NCBI GenBank assembly: GCA_964023275.1
Contig: OZ029918.1
Location: 17,402,361-17,466,360 of the forward strand
From: Norana najaformis
Taxonomy: Eukaryota; Annelida; Clitellata; Crassiclitellata; Hormogastridae
Length of the DNA: 64,000 bases
Direction of reading: 5' to 3'
The number at the start of each line of letters is the position of its first letter. Position 1 is the stretch's first letter. Position numbers and translations under genes: made by a program. The notes under the pieces were generated by a model that was not told the DNA's origin, did not search any database, and was given only the letters and a program-made list of their open reading frames with translations. Below, one piece after another: positions 52,301 to 63,548 of this stretch.

Positions 52301-52800
52301 CTGTATAGCTGGTATCCAGGAGGAATACAGTCTTGATATTCGGCAAGAGTTGTGCTTGAACTGAGCCAGGTTTCAGATAAAGCAAATGTCAGCTGGGTGA
52401 GAGGAGAGGGAGTGTGCATTTTAGACTGTTCAGGATGCAGAAATGAACGAATATTTAGCGTGCAAATTAAGAAGCAGTTATTTTCTAAATTTAGAGTGTT
52501 GTCGACGATGCTGAAGGGTGAAATTAGAGGATGAGGAGTAGGAGTAGGAGGGGAAGGAGCAGGAGGAATATAAATAGGATGAGAAGCAGAAGAAGTGGAG
52601 TGAGGACTTTGCGGGTAAGGATATTGGTGGATGTCCCCGGAAAGTAGGATTAATATGTTGAAGAGAGTACGGCGAGTGGGGTGTTGCGGTGGTCGCTTGA
52701 GGGATGAAGTTAGGAAAAACGATAAAGGAATGGAGAATAGATGTCCATACTGTGTTGTCGCAGTGTCAAATCGAATTGATTCTAAATATTGTGGTTGTCT
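49315..52800 (-). pseudogene. LINE C, copy 2, full-length but decayed
   Basis: Inverted relative to copy 1. The 3' end (plus coordinates 49,315 on) has CGTAATCGTAATCTCGAGAT. Reading leftward from about 52,770, endonuclease pieces (LICTLNIRSFL, FALSETWLSSS, SDHYPIFTLL) and transcriptase pieces ([34 protein letters not shown]) lie in at least six frames (52,905-52,075; 52,032-51,406; 50,874-50,581; 50,575-50,075; 50,112-49,861). The 2A-like site is degraded to GDIHQYPYP. Confidence 0.85.
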
Positions 52801-52999
52801 ATATTTAAATGTTTTATAAACTACACGTTCCAATTTGAAACAAATCTTTGCTGAACAGGAAACCAGTACAGAGATACAAGTATAGAAGGGTTTTATGCAA
52901 AACACAATGGCGGCCTACTTATTGTGCCCATGTGGACTGAATATGGAACTCAACTTGTCAGCCACGACGGACTGCCCAAATGGGCTCTGTATTTAGCCC

Positions 53000-53450
53000 A
53001 TATCGGCATACCATAGGGTTGCCCCAATATTAAACTCCTATAGGTAACTACAGAGCTCCCTACATGAGACCCATATTAAGCCCACAAGGGTAAACCAGAG
53101 GGTTGCAAACATAGGGCCATATTGCACCAACATAGGTGAACCATAAGGCTGCCCAGATGGGATCCATATTTGACCCACATGGCATACCATATAGGTAGTC
53201 TTAGTGGGGCCAGTAGTAAGTACATATGGGTAAAAAAGATGGCTATCCACATGGGGCCCATTATGCAGTCATATAGGTAAAGTTGCCCAAATGGGCCCAT
53301 GTTGGTCCATGTTGGCAGCATATGCGCTTCCCATATGGGATCCACATTGACCCCATATAAGGAAACTAGAGGGCTGCCCGCTTAGAACCCACCGAGTTCT
53401 ATCTAGGCTGCCTATATGGGATATACTAAGTTGCCTTTATGGCCTCATTT
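53000..53450 (+). repeat. Degenerate palindromic minisatellite (ATGGGCCCAT type)
   Basis: About eight to ten degenerate units of 45-60 bp with CCCATATGGGA, GGGCCCATATT, AAACCAGAGGGTTGCC. CCCATATGGG-type palindromes recur. Confidence 0.8.
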
Positions 53451-53459
53451 AAGGCCCAC

Positions 53460-56400
53460 TTGGGCATGAGATGTATGTGTGCGCTTCGGCATGTGACTGC
53501 CGACTTGTTAGTTAGTGTGTTTTTCATCGGTTTCGTTCAGTTTTCGGGCGTTTTAAGTTCTCTGTTTGGATATTTACTTCGTCTGCATTCTCGTCGCCAT
53601 TGTCAGGACCAAGGGGTGGACAGGTCCCACTTACTTACTAAATTTCATACACAAGGGGCAGGTTGACAGTCTAGAGGGAGACTCTAGTTATGGCGGTTTG
53701 AGATTGCACAACGAGAAGAAGAAACGCGTGAAAAGTTATTGTGTTGACTTATTTCTGAACTCTGACTTTGCGACTAGCTCGCGACAGCCATCTCAGTTGA
53801 CTTTTGCGTCGTCTGGACTGACTTTTTCGGGTTTAAAATTCAATTTTTTCGGCGATGTTTACGTCTCGGGCCACTCCTTTTATCGTTCATCCGACGCTTG
53901 TGTACACCTCTACAGACCTGCGAGCCTGTAATCGCCCGGGTCTGATCGTTTCACGCTCGGTACACAAGATCCTCTTCAATCTACACCTATGGCTACCGGC
54001 TCGCGCTAGGACCGCGCTGCTGTCTCCTCGTCGTCAATCTTCTCCTCCGCCTCCTGATCCTCCTCGGTCCTCAGTCTCCTCCACATCGACAGGGACAAAT
54101 GGCGATGGCGGCCTTAGGTTCGGGACTATCAACGCACGATCGCTGGGTAACAAGTTTTTGCAGGTTGCAAACTCGATCTCTCATCACGCCCTGGATCTCC
54201 TCATCGTAACGGAATCCTGGCATATTCCTCTTCCTCGGACGTCGCTGTCCGTCGTGCTGCTCCTCCTGGCTACTGTTTCCTCGACGCTCCTCTTCCGGCC
54301 GACCCTCAGTCTGACCCTCTCGCTCAGAACCACGGTGGTATCGTCGTTTACCATCATGATCACTTCTCCATTAAGGCGATTCCTTTCCCTCTTCCTGTCT
54401 CCTCATTCGAAGCCTTATGCCTCTCCTGCGCGTCGATTCGTGGACCAGTCACGGTACTTGCCCTATATCGTCCGGGCCCTGCGCCTCTCTCCTCCATCTT
54501 CTCCGAATTCTAAGTGCTCCTTGAGACCTTCGCCACCTTCAATTCCCAGCTCATTATCACCGGCGACCTCAGCATCCATTTCGAGAACCCTGATCTTCCG
54601 AAGTCCGTTCGCTTCAACGACCTACTCTACCAATTCGGCTTCACCCAACACGTTGCGGAACCCACCCACGTATTGGGCGGCTGGCTTGACGTCGTCATGA
54701 CTCGTGACGACTGCAACATCTTGGACCTCACAATCGAACCCCCGGCTCTGTCTGATCACAGTCTCCTTCTCTTTAAGATCCCCTTCCTCTCTTCACAGCC
54801 GTCTTACGCTCTTCGATCCGTACGCGGCTGGAATAATCTGGACTGTGATCTCTTCCGCGATGATCTGATCAACACTCCCCTGTGCGGCGACCTCTCATCC
54901 TTGGCCTCCTGTAATACGGTTGAGCTCTTCGATCTCTACGACTCCTCCATTCGCCTTCTCATCGATCGCCTTCTCCCGCTGCGCACGTTGCGGGCTCGTC
55001 GAAGGCCACTGGCCCCCTGGTTCGAGCGGTCCTGCGGTGCCTTACGTCGTAACGTCAGGCGCCTTGAGCGAAGATACCGGCGAACTCATAACCCAGCTGA
55101 CCGTTTAGAGTGACTTCATCACCTCCGCTCAATGCATCGGGAGTTCCGAGTCAAGGAGGCGGCTACTGGGAGTCGCTGATCCATCGAGAGAGGGGTAATC
55201 CGCGTCGACTTTGGCGCTCGCTCTCTGCTGCCCTTGGTCGCTCTACCGCCTCCGGCTTTTCAGCTCAGCCTCAATTCACCGCAACGGACTATCGTAACTA
55301 CATGCGGGAGAAGATCGACTCTGTTCGTCAGTCTACTGAGGGCTCGCCTCTTCCCTCTTTCCCTCTCACGTTTTCCAGGCTCCGTAGTTGGAGCCCTTTA
55401 TCTCTGGATGATGTCCGTCGGCTAATCCTGAACTCACCAGCCAAGTCCTGTGAACTTGACACGCTTCCTCCATTTTTGATTAAGGAATTTATTGATGACC
55501 TTATTCCTTTTTTCATTTGTTGTGTAATTCTTCTTTTATTTGATGTATCAATTCCGTCCTCCCACAAGCGTGCAGTAGTTTTTCCCTCTTTGAAGCACCA
55601 GGGCCTTGACCCTAGTGCCCCCTCTAATTACCGTCCCATTTCTAACTTGTCCTTTCTCTCCAAGCTCCTTGAAAGGTCCGTCTCTTATCAGCTATCTAAC
55701 AACCTCGACACTAACTCTCTTATGCCTCCACTTCAGTCTGGGTTCAGGAAATACCATTCCACCGAATCGCTTATGACTCGCCTTCTTGCTGATGTATTTG
55801 GGGCTATTGCATTTGATTGCAGGCAGGTCACCCTTCTAGCCTTTTTCGATGTAAGTGATGCTTTTGATACCTTTGATCATTCCATCCTATTTGAGCGTTT
55901 GGAGATTTCCTTTGGCATCACTGGTTCTGCCCTCAGCTGGTTTCGGTCATTTCTGTCAGACCACCTTCAATCTGTTGTTTTTGGGCCCTCACGGTCCCTC
56001 TGGTCCCCCCGTCTTCTTTGGTCTCCCCAGGGTTCCGTCCTAGCTCCTCTCCTCTATATTTTATATACCTCTGATCTAGCTCGGACCCTCCTCCCACTGA
56101 GTGTTGCCGTCCTTCGGTATGCAGACGACACCCAGGCTTATGCCCATGGTCCGGCGGAGGCGGCCCCTGTCCTTGTCCAGAGGATTCTCGATGCCATCTC
56201 TGTCCTTGACCTTTGGATGTCCTCTAATCGCCTCCGTTTGAACTGTAATAAGACCCAGTTCATCTGGCTTGGTGGCCGCTTGCAGCTCGCCAAGATTGAT
56301 CTCTCCTCCTTACGCCAGAGATTTCCGGATTTCTCCTTCTCTACTACGTTCCGGGATCTCGGGGTTGTGTTGGATCAGGAGCTTACCCTGTCTGCTCATG

Positions 56401-57030
56401 TTAACACCGTCTCTCGCTCTTGTTTTTACCATCTTCCTCAGCTCCGTACTATTCGCCGTACTCTTTCCTTTCACGCTATCTCCACTCTGGTCCATGCCCT
56501 CATTTGCACCAGGGTTGACTATGGTAACGCCATATTTACCGGCCTATCGCTAGCCAACACTGCAAAACTGCAATCTGTGCTTAACTCTGCTGCTCGTGTC
56601 ATAGGGGCATCCCAAAATATGGCCACATCTCGTCTTATATTCGTGACACTCTTCACTGGCTCCCCGTCCAGCAGCGTGTCCACTTTAAGATCCTCTCCCT
56701 CATGCGCAATTGTTGTTGGCTTTGCTCCCCTTTACCTCATTGACTTCTGCACTTTGGTCTCCTCGTTGCCGGGCCGTAGCACCCTTCGCTCGGCCACTCA
56801 GGATCTCCTGTTTGTCCCTCGAATGCACACCGCTACTGCCCAGTCCAGAAGCTTCGCCTACGTTGGTCCCACTTGCTGGAATCGTTTCCGTCGAGATCCC
56901 TTTCAGCGTTACGCAGGCGCCTGAAGACTGTACTGTTTAACAGTGATTTTACTTTTACGGGTCGGAAGCACCTCTGTTGAGTTTATCTTCTAAGAGGCGC
57001 TTTATAAATCTCAAATTACAATTACAATGC
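53460..57030 (+). mobile_element. LINE B, near full-length CR1/L2-type element
   Basis: 5' leader from about 53,460. Coding region 53,855-56,924. The 3' end is GTCGGAAGCACCTCTGTTGA, GGCGCTTTATAAAT and TTACAATTACAAT. The N-terminal segment (VYTSTDLRA...RSVHKILFNLHLW) resembles that of LINE A (VYSAEVLRR...RSLRKTLFSLRIW), so A and B are related. Confidence 0.85.
53855..56924 (+). pseudogene. LINE B endonuclease-reverse transcriptase, frameshifted
   Basis: Endonuclease pieces: LRFGTINARSLGNKFLQV and LLIVTESWH in the frame from 53,855, then IITGDLSIHFENPDLP, THVLGGWLDVVMTRDDC and LSDHSLLLFKIPF in the frame 54,514-55,113 after a shift near 54,240. The reverse transcriptase (55,110-56,924) shows NYRPISNLSFLSKLLERSV, FFDVSDAFDTFDHSIL, SPQGSVLAPLLYILYTSDL and catalytic RYADDTQAYA. 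Shifts also occur near 55,100 and 56,625. Not functional as is. Confidence 0.85.
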
Positions 57031-57044
57031 TAGCTGGAATATCG

Positions 57045-57140
57045 TAATCGTAATTTCTGAATTTCTACAGCACTCAAAAGCTAACTATATAAGTATATCA
57101 TGGAAACCAGTTTATTCACAGGCGCTAAGTCATATATAGA
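57045..57140 (-). mobile_element. LINE C 3' end fragment
   Basis: ATCGTAATCGTAATTTCTGA and TTTCTACAGCACTCAAAAGC followed by TTTATTCACAGGCGCTAAGTCA match the inverted LINE C end at 49,325-49,405. Confidence 0.7.
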
Positions 57141-57174
57141 TATACCTACACCTCCTAAATAAACCGCCTCTCTT

Positions 57175-57560
57175 TCTCGTGCTGTCACTAAACCCCCAAC
57201 CGCCGTCACATCACTCCTGTCCTCATTCACTTCAATGGTTTAAACAACCTGAACAAAAAAGCACGGATTCCTAAAACTTACATCAAACATCAGTACTCTC
57301 AACACTCATATTTGTGTCAGTTACGTACAATCCAACCATTCAGTTCAACCCGCTCCTCTTTCGCTCTAACACTTCCCTGTTCACCCGTCACCTCATCCTT
57401 AAAATTTTGAAATCTGTCTTACCTCAGGCCGCTCCGCTTCTGTAGAATAGACTCCCGCCAGAATTAGTTATCTGACTCATACTACAAACTCACCAAGACT
57501 GCACCTCTCGCAGTCTTTGCGCAGGTCTTTCGTTGAAAACTAAAACACTGAGTAACGGCG
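57175..57560 (+). mobile_element. LINE C reverse-transcriptase 3' fragment
   Basis: CGTGCTGTCACTAAACCC, CATCACTCCTGTCCTCATT, GTTCAACCCGCTCCTC and GCGCAGGTCTTTC follow LINE C copy 1 from about 42,950 to 43,320 in order, with many changes. Opposite in strand to the tail fragment just left of it. Confidence 0.75.
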
Positions 57561-57595
57561 AAGGAAGTGATAAGCCCATGCAAATAGTTTTAAAA
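57478..57595 (+). repeat. Direct repeat, left copy (LINE C-derived)
   Basis: TACTACAAACTCACCAAGAC ... AAAACTAAAACACTGAGTAA and CGAAGGAAGTGAT are repeated at 58,496-58,600. The spacing is about 1,016 bp. Confidence 0.85.
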
Positions 57596-57599
57596 TCTG

Positions 57600-58307
<708 letters not shown>

Positions 58308-58495
58308 CATGTCATATATACCAAAATCATGACATGAGGTGCCCCAACTGTCAAAACCTATCTCATTACAACGTAAAAATTGCGAAATTCGTAGTAGTTG
58401 CCTAACACTGCATATATACTCTAATCTAACTTAGGTTATATGAAAGCACAACACTATGCAGAATTACTGTCACTTAAACAATGCAAATTGTTTAA

Positions 58496-58600
58496 TACTA
58501 CAAATTCACCAAGACTGCACCTCCCGCAATCTTTGCGCAGGTCTTTCGTTGAAAACTAAAACACTGAATAATGCCGAAGGAAGTGATGTCCATGCAAATT
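58496..58600 (+). repeat. Direct repeat, right copy (LINE C-derived)
   Basis: TACTACAAATTCACCAAGAC ... GAAGGAAGTGATGTCCATGC matches 57,478-57,595 beyond the LINE C part, so the junction itself was duplicated. Confidence 0.85.
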
Positions 58601-58889
58601 GTTGTATTAAACTTAAATTGGTTTGAATATAAACGTTTATTGAAAATGTTTGTCACGTTGCCTCGATTTACTGTTCAGATTTTCAAATAAATTGGACCAG
58701 AAAATGCTCTAGGACCATGCGTTACAACATCGAGTTTCTTTAGAAGGTACCTCAAAGACAAACCGTTTGCATGCAACATACAAACGAGCCACTACAGTGG
58801 TCTCCTCTACCTCCACTTCCAGCAAGCAAAAAAAACTCCTGCATTACCAGCTTTAACATTTGTGCCATCGCACCTAACAGCAAGCAATC

Positions 58890-59533
58890 TGTCTCATTAT
58901 CTCTTACTAGGCTGACAAAGGGTAACGTGTTCAAGTGGTTGTCAGTGCTGACTTTTGTTGAGAAATCCTACTATGCCTACTCTGGACTTAGCACTATGAC
59001 CTTACTCTGTCACTCCTAGTTCAAAATTACTCAAAATTCGCCCTAATTTACAATTGAATTGATAAAGTTCCTTTCTCTACTGTTTATTGTCGAAGTCCAA
59101 CTTTATCAATAATTAACAGAATGACGCCTTTTCACATCTACAGACAGTCACAGATAAACAGATAATTTTCACACTTCTCAAAATCAATCACACAGACTCA
59201 ATTCAAATTTCAGACTTCTTGTCTAGACATGTCTGCTAATGTACAACCTTGACTAATACTACAATATATACAGCTCATCAAAATGCAAGAAATCAGCGAC
59301 GCGAAACAGCCGCCTCGTATGCACTCCACACAGATTTCAGGCAAACAGGAAGCAAGCCACATGCAAGCTCTACCCCTTTCCTACAGTTTAGACGTGAGTG
59401 TTCCCGCCTTAGCGTACACCTGGTCTAACATCAAATAATCAATACCCAACTAGCGAGCAGCTGCACACACACCACGTGCCGCTAGATATGCAAATGCAAA
59501 CTAACCAAGCATGACCAAACAATGGAACTGACA
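58890..59533 (-). repeat. 3' LTR of Ty3 element G2 (left border uncertain)
   Basis: On the minus strand it starts TGTCAGTTCCATTGTTTGG (at 59,533) and follows the G1 LTR at 22,524-23,165, for example CATTAGCAGACATGTCTAGA and TTGTCAGCCTAG. The AATAAA-like signal is retained as ACAATAAACAG. Confidence 0.75.
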
Positions 59534-59710
59534 TTACATCCATTCCACCGTTTCAAGTTTTAAATTATACTTCAAATAATTTATAAACTTGCAAAACAAT
59601 ATACACAAGTCATCTTAATTACTAAATACTTGTTATCAACAGGTTTCTAAATAATGTTCAGTTGGTTCTTCATCAAAGAAACACAAATTACAAAATAACT
59701 AATTATCAAT

Positions 59711-59946
59711 TCAAGACAAAAAATCAGCAATCATATTTAATTTTCCTTTCTTATACTTAATTTCCAAATCAAAGGCTAGTAATGCAAAGCCCAACTTAGC
59801 TGAATTTGACATAGTAACAGTTAGATAAGTCAAAGGGTTATGATCTGTATACACAACCACATTTGAGCCTAAAATAATGTCCTTTATTTTTAAAAGCACC
59901 CAAATTATTGCATACACCTCTTTTTCAATGGTTGCCCACCTCCGTT
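59711..59946 (-). pseudogene. Duplicated RNase H fragment of G2
   Basis: AIIWVLLKIKDIILGSNVVV, YTDHNPLTYLTVTMSNSAKL and KKGKLNMIADFLS repeat the C-terminal part of the RNase H at 59,972-60,136 with about 190-bp offset. The two copies differ at many bases, and this one keeps the normal YTDHNPL where the other has YTDHNHL. Confidence 0.8.
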
Positions 59947-59971
59947 GTTAAAAGCTTCTAATGCCTAAAGC

Positions 59972-60340
59972 CTAATGGACTAACTTAGCTGATTTTGACA
60001 TAGTCGCTGCTAAATAAGTCAAATGGTTATGATCTGTATACAAAACCTCATGTGAACCTAAAATAATGTCATTTAATTTTGAAAGCACCCAAATTACCGC
60101 AAATGCCTGCTTTTCAATGGTTTCCCACCTCTGTTGGGTATCAGTCAATTTCTGACTAATAAAGGAAACTGGATTTCCAATTCCCTCACTGTCTAATTGT
60201 GTCAAAACAGCACCCATTGTGACATTGCTGCTATCACAATACAAATACACTGGTTCACCAATGTGAAAAACTTTCAAGACAACATCTCTGCACAAATGCA
60301 ATTTCAAAAAATCAAAAGCCTTCTGCCGATTTTTTTCCAA
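59972..60340 (-). pseudogene. G2 RNase H domain
   Basis: FHIGEPVYLYCDSSNVTMGA followed by VLTQ is the first RNase H strand with Asp. FISQKLTDTQQRWETIEKQA carries the Glu, and VLYTDHNHLTYL the next Asp. This Ty3-type RNase H degrades the RNA template during reverse transcription. The frame ends where the duplicated fragment begins. Confidence 0.82.
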
Positions 60341-60432
60341 TGCACACTTTCAGGCTGTTCCTTTCCAGAGATATCAGTCAGTGGTTTTTCAATCTTAGCA
60401 AAATTCAGTATACATTATCTGTAGTAACTGAA

Positions 60433-60920
60433 CTAACCTAATATCCTCCTCAACTGTTTCTTTGTTGTGGGCCGTGACATTTTCAATATGGTTTTCACCT
60501 CATCTGGATCCATCTTTTTATGTCCAGATCCCACAATATGCCCAATAAATTTGATCTCCGGTTTGGCAAATTCACATTTTTGTAAATTTAGAGTCAAATT
60601 GTGTTTCCTCATTTGGATCAAAAACTTCTCAATATGGTTCAGATGATCTTCCCACCTGTTGGAATGCACTGCCACATCATCCACATATGGCTCAGTAAAA
60701 TCTGTTACACCAGAGTTAATCATGTCAAATGGTACTCTGGTTCACTCAAACAGTCCGTGATGAGTAATGAAAGCAGTTTTCCACTGGTCAGTTTCATTAA
60801 CAGGGAATGCCCAGTAAACACTACAACAATCAAACACAGAAATAAACTTTGACCTACAAACTTTTAACAACACATCATTAACAAGTGGCATGGGATACAG
60901 ACATTCACTTGTGTTCTTGA
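60433..60920 (-). pseudogene. G2 reverse transcriptase, C-terminal part
   Basis: SECLYPMPLVNDVLL, SKFISVFDCCSVYWAFPVNE (catalytic Asp in VFDC), WKTAFITHHGLFEW and catalytic PYVDDVAVHSNRWEDHL followed by KCEFAKPEIKFIGHIV and the thumb region KKQLRRILG. A frame change lies near 60,720-60,745. The N-terminal part lies beyond the DNA transposon, at 63,549-64,000. Confidence 0.85.
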
Positions 60921-60923
60921 TAA

Positions 60924-61060
60924 CACTGGCCAACAGAAAAAAACTTTTTTCTTGTTGCCTTCGGTTTTAGACCTGTTCTTGGGGTAATTTTGGGCGCTGA
61001 TTCAGAAAATGTCATTGGATTGAGTGCATCAGGTCTAGTTTCTGAGATATCGTCGATTTT
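60924..61060 (+). repeat. Left terminal inverted repeat of the CACTA-like transposon
   Basis: Begins CACTGGCCAACAGAAAAAAA. It pairs with 63,412-63,548 at roughly three bases in four, with best conservation in the outer 12 bases and the AGGTCTAGTTT block. Confidence 0.85.
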
Positions 61061-61528
61061 GTAAAGAAAACCCAGTCCACTCTTTAAACGATGTCTTTGG
61101 CAAAACTAAAATGTCATAATAAGCTTTATTTATGGCTAATTATAATTCTTGCTGATTCATATAATGCCTACATCCTTATAATGTAAAATCAGCATATCTT
61201 GCCGCGTGCTGAGATATTGCTGATTCAAAGAAATAACTATTCCGTAGCCTACAGCTTACTCAGCACTAAATTCATGGCCTCATTTAGAATTTATTTGTGC
61301 TTATACAGCGTTTCATGGTTTCGAACTATGTAAATAGATTATGCTGAAGTCAGCATTTATAGCCTATATAAACCGCCTCCTGAAAGCTAGAGCAGCCGCA
61401 GTCGTCTTAGGGCATATTAAGAGTTGGTCGCAAGAACAATCTGTGAATGTGAGCATTAAATAACTACATGTTCTTACTGTTTTTTAGGTTAGTCATTTAA
61501 TTCCTCAGATGCGAACATCCTTAAGGTT

Positions 61529-63232
61529 ATGGCTACTTCCAGACGGAGCTGCATTAACCATCCAGACATATTCTGCTACATTTGTGGGGAATACACACTA
61601 AAAGCAAACAGGAAACCGATTTCTGAGTTTGTAAAAAGAGCATATGTAGGTTATTTTGGTGTCAAACTTGGAGATCAAGATAAGCAATGGGCTCCTCATA
61701 CAGTATGCAAAACTTGTATTGAACAATTGCGCCACTGGACAATTGGAAAGAGAAGCTGCCTGAAATTTGGTGTACCGATGGTTTGGAGGGAACAGATAAA
61801 CCACTTCGACGACTGTTACTTTTGTATGGTTAATATCATAGGCATCAATCGAAATAATCGTCACAAGTTGTCTTACCCTGATATACCTTCAGCCAGGAGA
61901 CCTGTTCCGCATTCGGATATTGTACCAGTTCCACCTTTTCGCGAACTACCTCAGCTCTCAGACGATGAGACTTGCATGTCCAATATCGGACAAGATGACG
62001 AAAGTGAAGAAAGTGGGGGCAGTGACAGTGATTTCCAATCAACTTCACACAGTGAACGTTTTGACCAAAAAGAGTTGAGTGATCTGATCAGGGACTTAAA
62101 TCTTTCCAAAGAGTCCTCTGAATTGCTTGCGTCCAGACTAAAGGAAAAGAATGCACTTCAGCCTAGAACGAAAATTACAATTTATAGAAACAGAGAAAAG
62201 GATTTGCTGCCATTCTTTACCGAAGACAACAACCTAGTATTCTGTAATGACATCAGCAACTTATTGAAGAAAATTGGTCTGTCGGATTACAGCCCAGATG
62301 AGTGGCGTCTTTTTATCGACAGTTCAAAACGTAGTCTGAAATGTGTGCTTTTAAATAACGGCAACAAATTTGGTTCTATTCCAATCGGTCACTCCACCAG
62401 GATGAAAGAAGAGTACAATGCCATCTCTTTAGTACTGGAAAAGATAAAATACAAAGAACATCAATGGGTAATTTGTGTAGACTTGAAGATGGTAAATTTC
62501 CTCCTTGGTCAACAAAGTGGCTACACAAAGTATCCCTGCTTTTTGTGTCTTTGGGACAGTAGAGCCAAGCATGAACATTGGACAAGAAAAGATTGGCCTT
62601 CGAGGAAAGACATGGTGGTTGGAGCTCAAAACGTAATCAAGGAATCTTTGGTGGCACGAGATAGGATCATACTGCCACCACTACATATAAAGCTAGGCCT
62701 GATGAAACAATTTGCCAGGGCTTTGAATAAAGAAGGTTCATGCTTCGAATACATAGTACACAAGTTACCAGGAATTACAATGGAAAAATTGAAGGCTGGA
62801 ATCTTCGATGGTCCACAGATCAGGCAACTTATGAATGACCCACTTTTCATACCATCAATGAATGAAATCGAATCTTGTGCCTGGTCTTCCTTTGTTCTTG
62901 TAACTAAAAATTTTCTTGGCAACAAGAAGGCAGACAATTATGCACAACTAGTAGAGGATATGCTTCTTTATTTCAACAAACTTGGCTGCAACATGAGCAT
63001 TAAAGTCCATTATCTCCACAGTCACTTAGATCGCTTTCCAGAGAATCTTGGTGACTTCAGCGAAGAGCAAGGTGAAAGATTTCACCAAGACATCAAAACA
63101 ATGGAAAATCGATATCAAGGAAGATGGGATGCACACATGATGGCAGACTATTGCTGGAATATTATGCGCGATTGTTCCGGCAGATGCCACACTCGGAAAT
63201 CGTACAAAAGGAGCTTCTTCGGTGTCGAATGA
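61529..63232 (+). CDS. Transposase of the CACTA-like element, N-terminal ZAD-like zinc domain
   Basis: Intact 567-codon frame, start MATSRRSCINHPDIFCYICG. The N-terminus has CYIC and CKTC pairs about 45 residues apart, like a ZAD zinc module, then a second cluster DDCYFCMVN...NRHKLSYP. An acidic Ser-rich linker (about 145-175) follows. The rest looks like the catalytic part: WRLFIDSSKRSLKCVLLNNG, QWVICVDLKMVNFLLGQQSG, a PCFLCLWDS pair, LPPLHIKLGLMKQF, DGPQIRQLMND and SEEQGERFHQDI. Candidate acidic catalytic residues are in FIDSS, CVDLKM and EEQGE. It is a widespread transposon-borne protein in animals. The superfamily link rests on the ends of the element. Confidence 0.83.
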   Translation: MATSRRSCINHPDIFCYICGEYTLKANRKPISEFVKRAYVGYFGVKLGDQDKQWAPHTVCKTCIEQLRHWTIGKRSCLKFGVPMVWREQINHFDDCYFCMVNIIGINRNNRHKLSYPDIPSARRPVPHSDIVPVPPFRELPQLSDDETCMSNIGQDDESEESGGSDSDFQSTSHSERFDQKELSDLIRDLNLSKESSELLASRLKEKNALQPRTKITIYRNREKDLLPFFTEDNNLVFCNDISNLLKKIGLSDYSPDEWRLFIDSSKRSLKCVLLNNGNKFGSIPIGHSTRMKEEYNAISLVLEKIKYKEHQWVICVDLKMVNFLLGQQSGYTKYPCFLCLWDSRAKHEHWTRKDWPSRKDMVVGAQNVIKESLVARDRIILPPLHIKLGLMKQFARALNKEGSCFEYIVHKLPGITMEKLKAGIFDGPQIRQLMNDPLFIPSMNEIESCAWSSFVLVTKNFLGNKKADNYAQLVEDMLLYFNKLGCNMSIKVHYLHSHLDRFPENLGDFSEEQGERFHQDIKTMENRYQGRWDAHMMADYCWNIMRDCSGRCHTRKSYKRSFFGVE

Positions 63233-63411
63233 CTTGAAATTTTTATAACAAACTTGTTCTGTTTGGTATCATATAAGTACAGTTTCAGGTACTACCATTT
63301 TCTTTTAAGTATTTGTATTATTATGTTTATTTAGTGTATCACATAATAAATTGAGCACTACATAATTATAGCTATAGCCTTATGTTTTATGGGCGAGCAG
63401 AGGCAAGGACT

Positions 63412-63548
63412 GGTATATGGCATAATGTTCTATATCTCGAAAACTAGACCTGCTGGGAGAAAACTGGTGCCTTTTCTGGAATCAGCAGGTCAAATATACC
63501 CAGAAACAGTTCTAACATTTGAGGCAACAAATTATGTGTTGGCCAGTG
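63412..63548 (-). repeat. Right terminal inverted repeat of the CACTA-like transposon
   Basis: Read on the minus strand it begins CACTGGCCAACACATAATTT and continues with GTTGCCTCAAATG. It ends just before the TAA duplication. Confidence 0.85.

Larger units (their letters stand above)
60924..63548 (+). mobile_element. CACTA-like (EnSpm) DNA transposon, apparently complete
   Basis: Termini are CACTGGCCAACA and its complement TGTTGGCCAGTG. Imperfect inverted repeats of about 135 bp (60,924-61,060 and 63,412-63,548) share GTTGCCT, CTGATTC(C)AGAAAA and CAGGTCTAGTTTTCGAGATAT. A 3-bp target duplication TAA is at 60,921-60,923 and 63,549-63,551. Removing the element and one TAA restores the G2 reverse-transcriptase frame exactly. 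CACT(A/G) ends with 3-bp duplications are the EnSpm/CACTA signature. The only gene is intact, so the insertion is probably recent. Confidence 0.85.
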
